Shown: piece after piece, positions 23,748 to 30,949 of the stretch
Numbering within the stretch: position 1 is the stretch's first letter
Layout of the letters: the number at the start of each line of letters is the position of its first letter
NCBI GenBank assembly: GCA_044227605.1
Contig: JBGAWJ010000005.1
Coordinates: 1 to 32,835, forward strand
Direction of reading: 5' to 3'
DNA from: JAEUKQ01 sp044227605
GTDB taxonomy: Bacteria > Pseudomonadota > Alphaproteobacteria > JAEUKQ01
DNA: 32,835 bases
Notes under the pieces: generated by a model
The model's database searches: none
What the model was told of the DNA's origin: nothing
What the model saw: the letters and a program-made list of their open reading frames with translations, nothing else
Program-made: the position numbers and the translations under genes

Positions 23748-24563
23748 ATGTCTGTAACCAATGCTAATTTTACTATGCGGCAACTTTTAGAAGCGGGCGT
23801 TCACTTCGGGCACCATCGTCGCCGTTGGGATCCCAAAATGGCCCCTTATCTTTATGGGGTACGCAATGATATCCATATCATTGATTTGACCAAGACTGTT
23901 CCTCTGTTGACCGAAGCTTTGCAAGCCATTCGTTCGGTGGTTTCGGAGGGCGGTAGATTGTTGTTTGTTGGAACAAAGAAGCAGGCGTCTGAAAAAATTG
24001 CAGAATCCGCAAAGAAGTGTGGCCAATATTATGTTAACCATCGGTGGTTAGGTGGTATGCTATCAAACTGGAAAACAATTTCTAATTCCATTAAACAACT
24101 GAAAGATTTTGAAGAAAAACTACAGGGCGATCATACCGGCTTTACTAAAAAAGAACTTCTTCACCTCACGAGGCAACGGGATAAATTAGAACGTACCTTA
24201 GGCGGAATTAAGGAAATGGGGGGACAACCCACCATGTTATTTGTGATTGATACAATTAAAGAACATATCGCCATTTTAGAAGCTCGTAAGTTAAAAATCC
24301 CGGTTGTGGCAATTGTGGATAGCAATTCTGATCCTCGGCTGATTGATTATCCAATTCCCGGTAATGATGACGCAACCCGAGCAATTTCCCTGTATTGTGA
24401 TTTGGTCAGTTCTTGCGTTCTTGAGGGGTTAGAGCAAGAAGCTGTGGCGCAAGGAAAAGATATTGGCGAGTCAGAACAAGGAATAATTGAAGATCTTTCC
24501 GTACATGCAGAAGGCACAGGTAAGAACTCTGAAAACTCGCACGATTCCCTTAAGGATACTTAG
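23748..24563 (+). CDS. rpsB: 30S ribosomal protein S2
   Basis: This 271-residue protein has the diagnostic S2 sequences MRQLLEAGVHFGHHRRRWDPKM at the N-terminus (residues 10-30), LFVGTKKQASEKIAESAKKCG, HRWLGGMLSNWKTI, and the C-terminal VAIVDSNSDPRLIDYPIPGNDDATRAI. After residue 235 there is an acidic, low-complexity tail common in alphaproteobacterial S2. I start at the ATG at 23748, with AAAGGAA about six bases upstream; an upstream in-frame TTG would add 16 unrelated residues. It is first in the rpsB-tsf-pyrH-frr-uppS-cdsA-dxr-rseP-bamA cluster, with a leader hairpin and a downstream attenuator-like hairpin. Confidence 0.97.
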   Translation: MSVTNANFTMRQLLEAGVHFGHHRRRWDPKMAPYLYGVRNDIHIIDLTKTVPLLTEALQAIRSVVSEGGRLLFVGTKKQASEKIAESAKKCGQYYVNHRWLGGMLSNWKTISNSIKQLKDFEEKLQGDHTGFTKKELLHLTRQRDKLERTLGGIKEMGGQPTMLFVIDTIKEHIAILEARKLKIPVVAIVDSNSDPRLIDYPIPGNDDATRAISLYCDLVSSCVLEGLEQEAVAQGKDIGESEQGIIEDLSVHAEGTGKNSENSHDSLKDT

Positions 24564-24568
24564 GTAAA

Positions 24569-24595
24569 AAAGGCAAGACCACGTACCTTGCCTTT
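24569..24595 (+). terminator. Attenuator-like hairpin between rpsB and tsf
   Basis: AAAGGCAAG at 24569-24577 pairs perfectly with CTTGCCTTT at 24587-24595 around a nine-base loop. The following bases (GAATTTTC) give only a weak T tract, so partial termination or RNA-end protection is more likely than full termination. It lies in the 79-base gap between rpsB and tsf. Confidence 0.65.
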
Positions 24596-24642
24596 GAATT
24601 TTCATTACAAATATTTGCCGTTTTATATTGTGGAGATGAACA

Positions 24643-25566
24643 ATGACAGAAATTTCACCAGCCCTGGTCAAGCAGCTTCGTGAAACAACGGGCGCAGGGA
24701 TGATGGATTGTAAAAAGGCCCTTACTGAAACAAAAGGGAATTTAGAACAAGCGCAGGACTGGCTGCGTAAAAAGGGTCTTTCGGCAGCCGCAAAAAAAGC
24801 AGGACGCATTGCATGTGAAGGGTTAGTGGGCGTTGCGGTCGATGGTACAAAAGGGGTGGCGGTCGAGGTCAATAGTGAAACAGACTTTGTGGCGCGCAAC
24901 CCCGATTTCCAAAATTTTGTTGGAAACGTTACCAAATTAGCCTTAACCAGCCCTGATATTGAAAAATTAAAACAAGCAAAGTATCCGATGTCTAAAGATA
25001 CTGTCGCAACTGTTTTAACGGGCCTGATTGCAAAAATCGGCGAAAATTTATCATTAAGGCACAGCCAATTTCTTTCAGTTAAACAAGGCGTTGTGGCAAG
25101 TTACACTCACTTGGCTCAAACACCAGCAATGGGGAAAATTGCAGTTTTAGTGGGAATTGAATCCAGCGGAAACCAACAAGATTTACTAGCCTTGGGGAAA
25201 AAAATTGCCATGCATGTTGCGGCGGCGAGACCCGTTTCGGTTAGCTTGGACAAATTAGACCCATCCCTTATCGAAAGAGAAAGGGCGGTTTTACTTGACC
25301 AGGCAAAGAATGCTGGAAAATCAGGTGATATTCTGAATAAAATAGTTGATGGCCGGTTGCAGAAATTTTACGAAGACGTGGTTTTATTGGAACAGATATT
25401 TGTTGTTGATGGGGAAACCAAAATTAAAAAACTTGTGGATGAGTTGGCTGCAAAACTGAAAACCCCAGTCAAAATTACTGGCTTTATAAGGCTAGCTTTG
25501 GGGGAGGGGATTGAAAAAGAAGAGAAGGATTTTGCCGCAGAAGTTGCCACTCAATTAAGAAGATAA
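24643..25566 (+). CDS. tsf: Translation elongation factor Ts
   Basis: This 307-residue protein is the guanine-nucleotide exchange factor for EF-Tu. The N-terminal UBA-like domain reads VKQLRETTGAGMMDCKKAL (about 9-27), and the exchange-active motif TDFV is at 80-83 within NSETDFVARN. The core continues with LGKKIAMHVAAARP and the dimer-forming C-terminal part. Length is typical. The ATG at 24643 has GGAG about nine bases upstream. It follows rpsB after an attenuator-like hairpin and precedes pyrH by 23 bases. Confidence 0.97.
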   Translation: MTEISPALVKQLRETTGAGMMDCKKALTETKGNLEQAQDWLRKKGLSAAAKKAGRIACEGLVGVAVDGTKGVAVEVNSETDFVARNPDFQNFVGNVTKLALTSPDIEKLKQAKYPMSKDTVATVLTGLIAKIGENLSLRHSQFLSVKQGVVASYTHLAQTPAMGKIAVLVGIESSGNQQDLLALGKKIAMHVAAARPVSVSLDKLDPSLIERERAVLLDQAKNAGKSGDILNKIVDGRLQKFYEDVVLLEQIFVVDGETKIKKLVDELAAKLKTPVKITGFIRLALGEGIEKEEKDFAAEVATQLRR

Positions 25567-25589
25567 AAAATTTAAGGAAAGCTTTTTAA

Positions 25590-26306
25590 ATGGCGCCAAC
25601 GTTATATAAGCGGGTGTTACTGAAAATTTCTGGGGAAGCCTTGATGGCAGATCGGGATTTTGGCTTGGATCCTGATACCGTAAGCCGGCTGGCAGCCGAA
25701 ATAAAAACTGTTTACCTTTTGGGGGTCCAGGTTTGTTTGGTTATCGGCGGCGGAAATATATTTCGTGGGGTTGCGGGTGCCGCGCAAGGGATGCAGCGCG
25801 CTTCAGCTGATTATATGGGAATGCTTGCAACTGTTATCAACGCTTTGGCTTTACAAAATGCTTTGGAGCAAATTGGTGTTCAAACGCGGGTACAGTCGGC
25901 TATTCCAATGGCGACCGTTTGCGAACCTTACATCCGTAGGCGGGCCCAACGGCATATGGAAAAAGGACGGGTAGTCATTTTTGCGGCGGGTACTGGAAAT
26001 CCTTTTTTTACAACGGATACGGCAGCTGCCTTGAGAGCTTCTGAAATGGGTTGCGAAGCTTTATTCAAAGGAACCAAAGTGGATGGCGTTTATAATGCAG
26101 ATCCTAAGACAAACCCCAAAGCCATTCGTTATCAACGTTTGACCCATTTAGAAGTTTTATCGCAAGACTTAAAGGTGATGGATGCGGCTGCAATTGCCTT
26201 AGCACGTGAAAACAAAATCCCCATTATTGTATTTTCCATCCATCAAGCAGGAGCTTTTGCTAACGTATTGTCCGGGAAGGGTACCTATACAATAATTACT
26301 GATTAA
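25590..26306 (+). CDS. pyrH: UMP kinase
   Basis: This 238-residue protein belongs to the amino-acid kinase fold and phosphorylates UMP to UDP, feeding pyrimidine nucleotide synthesis. Family motifs are LLKISGEAL at the N-terminus, VIGGGNIFRG in the nucleotide loop, ADYMGMLATVINALALQNAL, FAAGTGNPFFTTDTAAALRA and KVDGVYNADPK. All are intact and the length is standard. AAGGAAA about ten bases before the ATG is a good ribosome-binding site. The position between tsf and frr is conserved across many bacteria. Confidence 0.97.
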   Translation: MAPTLYKRVLLKISGEALMADRDFGLDPDTVSRLAAEIKTVYLLGVQVCLVIGGGNIFRGVAGAAQGMQRASADYMGMLATVINALALQNALEQIGVQTRVQSAIPMATVCEPYIRRRAQRHMEKGRVVIFAAGTGNPFFTTDTAAALRASEMGCEALFKGTKVDGVYNADPKTNPKAIRYQRLTHLEVLSQDLKVMDAAAIALARENKIPIIVFSIHQAGAFANVLSGKGTYTIITD

Positions 26307-26330
26307 ATAAGTTGAAGAGGAAGTAGGAAA

Positions 26331-26888
26331 ATGACGAAAGAATTATTTGATGATATAAAACGCCGGATGGATGGATCGATTGAAGCGCTTCGCCGCGAAT
26401 TTGCAGGGTTACGCACAGGTCGTGCCTCTGCTAGTTTATTGCATGGTGTTATCGTCAATGCTTATGGCACGAAAACGCCTATCTTACAAGTTGGCACTAT
26501 TTCTGTAACAGAATCACGAATGATAACGGTTCAAGTGTGGGATAAAGGCCTTGTCACTGCCGTTGAAAAAGCGATCAGGGAAGCGGGGTTGGGGTTAAAT
26601 CCGGCTGCAGATGGCCAGTTTGTTCGAGTGCCTATTCCTGAATTAAGCCAAGAACGTCGTTTGGAGTTAATTAAAGTGGCGCATAAATATGCAGAACAGA
26701 CGAAAGTGGCCCTTCGCAATGTCCGTCGCGACGGCATTGAACACCTGAAAAAATTAGAAAAAGACGGAAACTTGTCGAAAGATGAGCATCGCCAAAAGGC
26801 AGATCAGGTGCAAAAAATTACGGATGAATATGTTAAGAAGATTGATGATCTTCTGCAGCATAAAGAAAAGGAAATTCAGCAAATCTAG
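26331..26888 (+). CDS. frr: Ribosome recycling factor
   Basis: This 185-residue protein is the standard length for RRF, which with EF-G splits post-termination ribosomes. It has the tRNA-mimicking three-helix bundle with LRTGRASASLL near residue 27, the central beta-sandwich, and the C-terminal RNVRRDGIEHLKKLEKDG and DEHRQKADQVQKITDEYVKK helices. An AGGAAG/AGGAAA purine stretch before the ATG supports the start. It lies 24 bases after pyrH and 29 before uppS. Confidence 0.97.
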   Translation: MTKELFDDIKRRMDGSIEALRREFAGLRTGRASASLLHGVIVNAYGTKTPILQVGTISVTESRMITVQVWDKGLVTAVEKAIREAGLGLNPAADGQFVRVPIPELSQERRLELIKVAHKYAEQTKVALRNVRRDGIEHLKKLEKDGNLSKDEHRQKADQVQKITDEYVKKIDDLLQHKEKEIQQI

Positions 26889-26917
26889 TGTTATTATAAG
26901 TTTGGCAGGTCACCGGA

Positions 26918-27652
26918 TTGTCAGATCTAATGGGATTATCAATCCCCCAACATGTTGCAGTAATTATGGATGGTAATGGCAGATGGGCCCAATCGCGCCA
27001 ATTACCTAGAATTGCTGGCCATCAACAAGGTGTTCTGGCCGTCCGGGAATGTATCAGTACCGCAATTAGTCAAAAGGTTAAATTTTTGACGCTGTTTGGC
27101 TTTTCTGCCGAAAATTGGAAAAGGCCCGTCGGAGAAATTAATGAATTAATGGGTTTATTGGGATTTTACCTGCAACATGAAAGGCAACTTTTGCAGGAAA
27201 AGGACATTCAATTCCGTGTGATTGGGCAGCGAGATCGCTTAACCCCTGAAATTATGAAGCAAATTGATATTCTTGAAGATATAACAAAAAATAACAAAAA
27301 ATTACAATTAACTTTAGCCCTTAGTTATGGTTCCCGCCAAGAAATTATTCAAGCCATCCAACAAATTGTCGAGCAAAGGATCAAGTACCCTTCGGTTGCT
27401 CATCCGATGGTCGATGAGCATATCGTTAGCCAGTTTTTGTGGACGTCCGGCATACCAGATCCAGATTTAATTATTCGTACAAGCGGAGAAAAGCGGTTAA
27501 GTAATTTTCTTCTTTGGCAAAGTGCTTACGCCGAATTAATCTTTTTGGATGTGCTGTGGCCTGATTTCTCAAAAGATGATTTTATTCAAGCTATTCATAT
27601 ATTCCAGCGACGCCAACGTCGATATGGGATGATTAATGAGATGGAATCATGA
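26918..27652 (+). CDS. uppS: Undecaprenyl pyrophosphate synthase (cis-prenyltransferase)
   Basis: This protein of up to 244 residues condenses isopentenyl units onto farnesyl pyrophosphate to make the C55 lipid carrier for peptidoglycan. Motifs are IMDGNGRWAQ with catalytic D18, FGFSAENWKRP, LALSYGSRQEI and LIRTSGEKRLSNFLLWQSAY. The start is ambiguous: TTG at 26918 has AGG about nine bases upstream, while an ATG four codons later (26930) has a poorer leader. Either keeps the conserved domain complete. Its stop overlaps the cdsA start by four bases (ATGA). Confidence 0.96.
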   Translation: MSDLMGLSIPQHVAVIMDGNGRWAQSRQLPRIAGHQQGVLAVRECISTAISQKVKFLTLFGFSAENWKRPVGEINELMGLLGFYLQHERQLLQEKDIQFRVIGQRDRLTPEIMKQIDILEDITKNNKKLQLTLALSYGSRQEIIQAIQQIVEQRIKYPSVAHPMVDEHIVSQFLWTSGIPDPDLIIRTSGEKRLSNFLLWQSAYAELIFLDVLWPDFSKDDFIQAIHIFQRRQRRYGMINEMES

Positions 27653-28485
27653 GGTATCAGCGCTTAATTTCAGCGCTGATATTATTGCCTTTGGTACTCA
27701 TGCCCATGATATTGGGTCATCCATGGTTTGATATTTTTCTTGTTATCGTGGGGTTTCTGGCAATTTCTGAATGGTTCTTGATTTGTCAAAAATCTTGCCC
27801 GGTTAATCCAAAGATTGCCAGCCAAACCCGATTCATATTAGCTGTCCCTGTTTTATTGTTATTAATAATCATTACGATTTTAGCAAGAACTTCCGGCAGC
27901 ATAAATACTGCAACATTTTCAGCAATCACCTTGGGACTAATGGTTGTTTTGTTTCTGATGGCTTGGCGGCTAAAAATATGCGCTTTATTTTTATCTTGGT
28001 TTGGGGTCATTTATATTGCTATGGCTATTTATGCTATGTTGTGGTTACGTTATGATGGAAAATCCGGGTTATATAATATTTTATGGCTTTTCTTGGTTGT
28101 GTGGACAACCGATATATTTGCTATGGTGGTAGGCAAAAAAGTGAAGGGTCCAAGGCTTGCCCCTCGCATAAGTCCCAATAAAACCTGGTCAGGATTAATG
28201 GGTGGAATGATTGCTGCATCTATCATTTCTTTGATATTTGCGTATATACAAGACAGTGCCTATTTGCTGTTATGTGCTATTTTTGGGGCAGTTTTTGCCA
28301 TTATTGAACAAATGGGTGATTTACTCGAATCCATGCTTAAAAGAAAATTCGGGGTCAAAGATAGTAGTCAACTCATTCCCGGCCATGGCGGAGTTTTAGA
28401 TAGAATTGATGGATTATTATTGTTAAGCATATGTATGGCGTTGATTTTTTATTTTTTTAAAATTGAATGGTGGAAATTGGCATGA
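27649..28485 (+). CDS. cdsA: Phosphatidate cytidylyltransferase
   Basis: This 278-residue inner-membrane protein has about eight hydrophobic helices. It carries the CDP-diglyceride synthetase signature near its C-terminus, in which KRKFGVKDSSQLIPGHGG is followed by DRID. ISPNKTWSGLMGGM is a second conserved active-site segment. It makes CDP-diacylglycerol from phosphatidate and CTP, the precursor of all phospholipids. It overlaps uppS and dxr by four bases at each end (both ATGA), so the three are translationally coupled. Confidence 0.95.
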   Translation: MRYQRLISALILLPLVLMPMILGHPWFDIFLVIVGFLAISEWFLICQKSCPVNPKIASQTRFILAVPVLLLLIIITILARTSGSINTATFSAITLGLMVVLFLMAWRLKICALFLSWFGVIYIAMAIYAMLWLRYDGKSGLYNILWLFLVVWTTDIFAMVVGKKVKGPRLAPRISPNKTWSGLMGGMIAASIISLIFAYIQDSAYLLLCAIFGAVFAIIEQMGDLLESMLKRKFGVKDSSQLIPGHGGVLDRIDGLLLLSICMALIFYFFKIEWWKLA

Positions 28486-29699
28486 AAATGAACCCAAATC
28501 TTTTAGATCCGATGGAGCCGCGCAAAGTTAGCATTCTTGGATCAACAGGATCGGTCGGTTGCAGCACAGTAGATCTTGTCGCACGCTATCCAGATAGCTT
28601 CCCCGTTCAGGTATTGGTTGCCAATAAGAATTGGCAATTATTAGCCCAGCAGACAAAGCAACTACACCCTAAACTAGTTGTGATTGGCGACGTGGCGCAT
28701 TATAAAGATTTAAAAAATGCTTTATCGGATACCCGGGTTGAAATCACCGCCGGGGAGGAGGCGGTTGTTGCAGCCGCTTCTTATCCTACCGATTGGATTA
28801 TGTCAGCAATTGTAGGCGCCGCTGGCTTAAAACCAACCATGGCTGCTATTAGGCAAGGTAAAATGGTCGCTTTAGCAAATAAAGAATCACTTGTTTGCGG
28901 GGGGCGGTTATTAATGCAGGAAGTTAAAAAATATCAGACCCAATTGTTGCCGACCGATTCGGAACATAGTGCCATTTTCCAGGTGTTTGAAAACCAACAT
29001 TGTAAAACTATTGAAAAGATTATCCTAACGGCTTCGGGCGGCCCATTTCGGCAATGGCCAATTGAAAAAATGGCAGATATTACTCCCGAGCAAGCGGTGG
29101 CCCATCCGAATTGGTCGATGGGAACAAAAATTTCAATCGACTCGGCTACTATGATGAACAAAGGCTTAGAGCTTATTGAGGCTTTTCATCTTTTCGGCCT
29201 TGACGAGAAGCAAATTGATATTGTTGTACACCCGCAATCTATTATTCATAGCTTGGTCAGCTATATCGACGGTTCTGTTTTGGCGCAATTAGGAATGCCG
29301 GATATGAGGACTCCCATTGCTTATGCCTTAAGCTGGCCAACGCGAATCAAAACTCCTGTTAAACGATTGAATTTAGTTGATATTATGTCGATGAGCTTTG
29401 AAGCACCCGATATTAAACGTTTTCCTTGTTTAAGATTGGCTAGGCAAGTGATTGAATTAGGGGAAGGGGCAACCACCGCCTTAAATGCTGCCAATGAGGT
29501 GGCTGTCGAGTATTTTTTAAATCGGAAAATTTCTTTTTTGAATATCCCAGCGGTGGTCGAGGCTACTTTGGATAGTATTTCAAACTTTGGTATAAAAAAT
29601 ATCGATGAAATTTTTTACATGGATCATTTGGCACGAGAAAAAGCTAAAATGATCTGCCATGGAAAAACCATCAATAGAGCAAGATATGTAGCCCCATAA
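28482..29699 (+). CDS. dxr: 1-deoxy-D-xylulose 5-phosphate reductoisomerase
   Basis: This 405-residue enzyme converts DXP to 2-C-methyl-D-erythritol 4-phosphate with NADPH, the committed step of the non-mevalonate isoprenoid pathway. The NADPH-binding GSTGSVG is at 20-26, ALANKESLVCGG is conserved, the metal site is in PTDSEHSAIFQ, and the flexible substrate loop SGGPFR precedes NWSMGTKISIDSATMMNKGLE. I start at the ATG at 28482, which overlaps the cdsA stop; an ATG at 28467 inside cdsA would add five residues. It supplies isoprenoid units to uppS two genes upstream. Confidence 0.95.
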   Translation: MKMNPNLLDPMEPRKVSILGSTGSVGCSTVDLVARYPDSFPVQVLVANKNWQLLAQQTKQLHPKLVVIGDVAHYKDLKNALSDTRVEITAGEEAVVAAASYPTDWIMSAIVGAAGLKPTMAAIRQGKMVALANKESLVCGGRLLMQEVKKYQTQLLPTDSEHSAIFQVFENQHCKTIEKIILTASGGPFRQWPIEKMADITPEQAVAHPNWSMGTKISIDSATMMNKGLELIEAFHLFGLDEKQIDIVVHPQSIIHSLVSYIDGSVLAQLGMPDMRTPIAYALSWPTRIKTPVKRLNLVDIMSMSFEAPDIKRFPCLRLARQVIELGEGATTALNAANEVAVEYFLNRKISFLNIPAVVEATLDSISNFGIKNIDEIFYMDHLAREKAKMICHGKTINRARYVAP

Positions 29700-29757
29700 T
29701 GAATAAAATGATCGTGATTCCCTGTAACCATAGAAAAAGCGTAACACCCTGATCATC

Positions 29758-30873
29758 ATGGAAAGTTTTTTATCGGCCCTGTATACTATCGTTGGTTTTA
29801 TTGCAGTTATCACCATTGTGGTGTTTGTGCACGAGCTGGGTCATTTTCTGGTTGCCCGTTGGAATAATGTAAAGGTTGAAATTTTTTCAATCGGCCTTGG
29901 CAAAGAAATATTTGGTTTGACAGATAGGTATGGCACGAGATGGCGTGTTAGTTGGATTCCGTTAGGCGGTTATATCAAAATGCTGGGAGAAACAACCCTA
30001 CAGCACAACAATAGTCTTCCACAAATATCCCAATCAGGTCAGGCTTTCATTGACAAGAAGACATGGCAGAAAATAGCTATAGTTGCAGCTGGCCCCATCG
30101 CAAATTTTATTTTTTCTATTATACTATTTACGCTTATTTTTTGGGCTTTTGGCAAAATGGTGGCCGCACCTGTCATCGCTGAGATACAAACAGATATGCC
30201 AGCGGCAGCGGCTGGGCTGATGCCTGATGATAAAATTCTGGCTTTAGATGGAAAAAAAATAAATTCCTTTGAAGATATTGCCCGTTATATTCAGTTGAAT
30301 ACTGGACAAGCCATTAGTTTTCTTATTGAACGAGATGGAAAGTCTTCAACCTTAATTATTAAGCCGATCTTAAAAGCCGTTACAGACATATTGGGCGATA
30401 AACAATGTGTTCGACAAGTTGGAATAAAATTTGCAGAAATCTCGCATCAAGAATTTGCATTTTTTCAGTCTTTTGAGATGGCTATTGCCCAGACACAAAA
30501 TATTATCAGCGATAGTTTAACGGCCCTATCCCAAATTATTATGGGTGAACGTTCGGTAAAACAGTTACAAGGGATTGTTTCAACTGCTAGGGTATCGGGG
30601 GAAGCAGCCAGAATGGGTATTTTGTCGTTACTGTTTTTAGCAGGATTTTTATCTGTGGCCATTGGATTATTTAATTTATTCCCTATTCCCTTACTTGATG
30701 GGGGGCATTTAATGTTTTACCTTGTCGAATTACTCCGGGGCAAGCCCTTGAATATAAAAATACAAGAGGCAGCCTTTAAGATAGGATTGATCCTAATTGC
30801 TGGAATTTTCATATTAGCTTTATACAATGATCTAATAGGGGCTTTTCAAATGCAGCCAACTCCTGAATGTTAA
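29758..30873 (+). CDS. rseP: RseP-type site-2 zinc metalloprotease
   Basis: This 371-residue inner-membrane protease has HELGH at 25-29 (zinc ligands H25 and H29, catalytic E26) in its first helix, a PDZ domain at about 125-205 and the second zinc motif NLFPIPLLDGGH with D314 near the C-terminus. Only one PDZ domain is visible, as in many alphaproteobacteria, whereas E. coli RseP has two. It cleaves membrane-embedded anti-sigma factors or remnant signal peptides. It lies between dxr and bamA, its conserved position. No strong ribosome-binding site is seen before the ATG at 29758. Confidence 0.93.
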   Translation: MESFLSALYTIVGFIAVITIVVFVHELGHFLVARWNNVKVEIFSIGLGKEIFGLTDRYGTRWRVSWIPLGGYIKMLGETTLQHNNSLPQISQSGQAFIDKKTWQKIAIVAAGPIANFIFSIILFTLIFWAFGKMVAAPVIAEIQTDMPAAAAGLMPDDKILALDGKKINSFEDIARYIQLNTGQAISFLIERDGKSSTLIIKPILKAVTDILGDKQCVRQVGIKFAEISHQEFAFFQSFEMAIAQTQNIISDSLTALSQIIMGERSVKQLQGIVSTARVSGEAARMGILSLLFLAGFLSVAIGLFNLFPIPLLDGGHLMFYLVELLRGKPLNIKIQEAAFKIGLILIAGIFILALYNDLIGAFQMQPTPEC

Positions 30874-30949
30874 ACAGAGTTTTCTACTATCATTTTATAT
30901 ACATTTGAATATATTAAAACCGTCAATTACTAGGAAAAAAGAAAATACC

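Noticed and set aside
24471..24935. 154-codon minus-strand open frame across the rpsB end and tsf start
   Set aside because: It lies opposite two certain genes, has no recognisable domain, and is explained as an antisense shadow.
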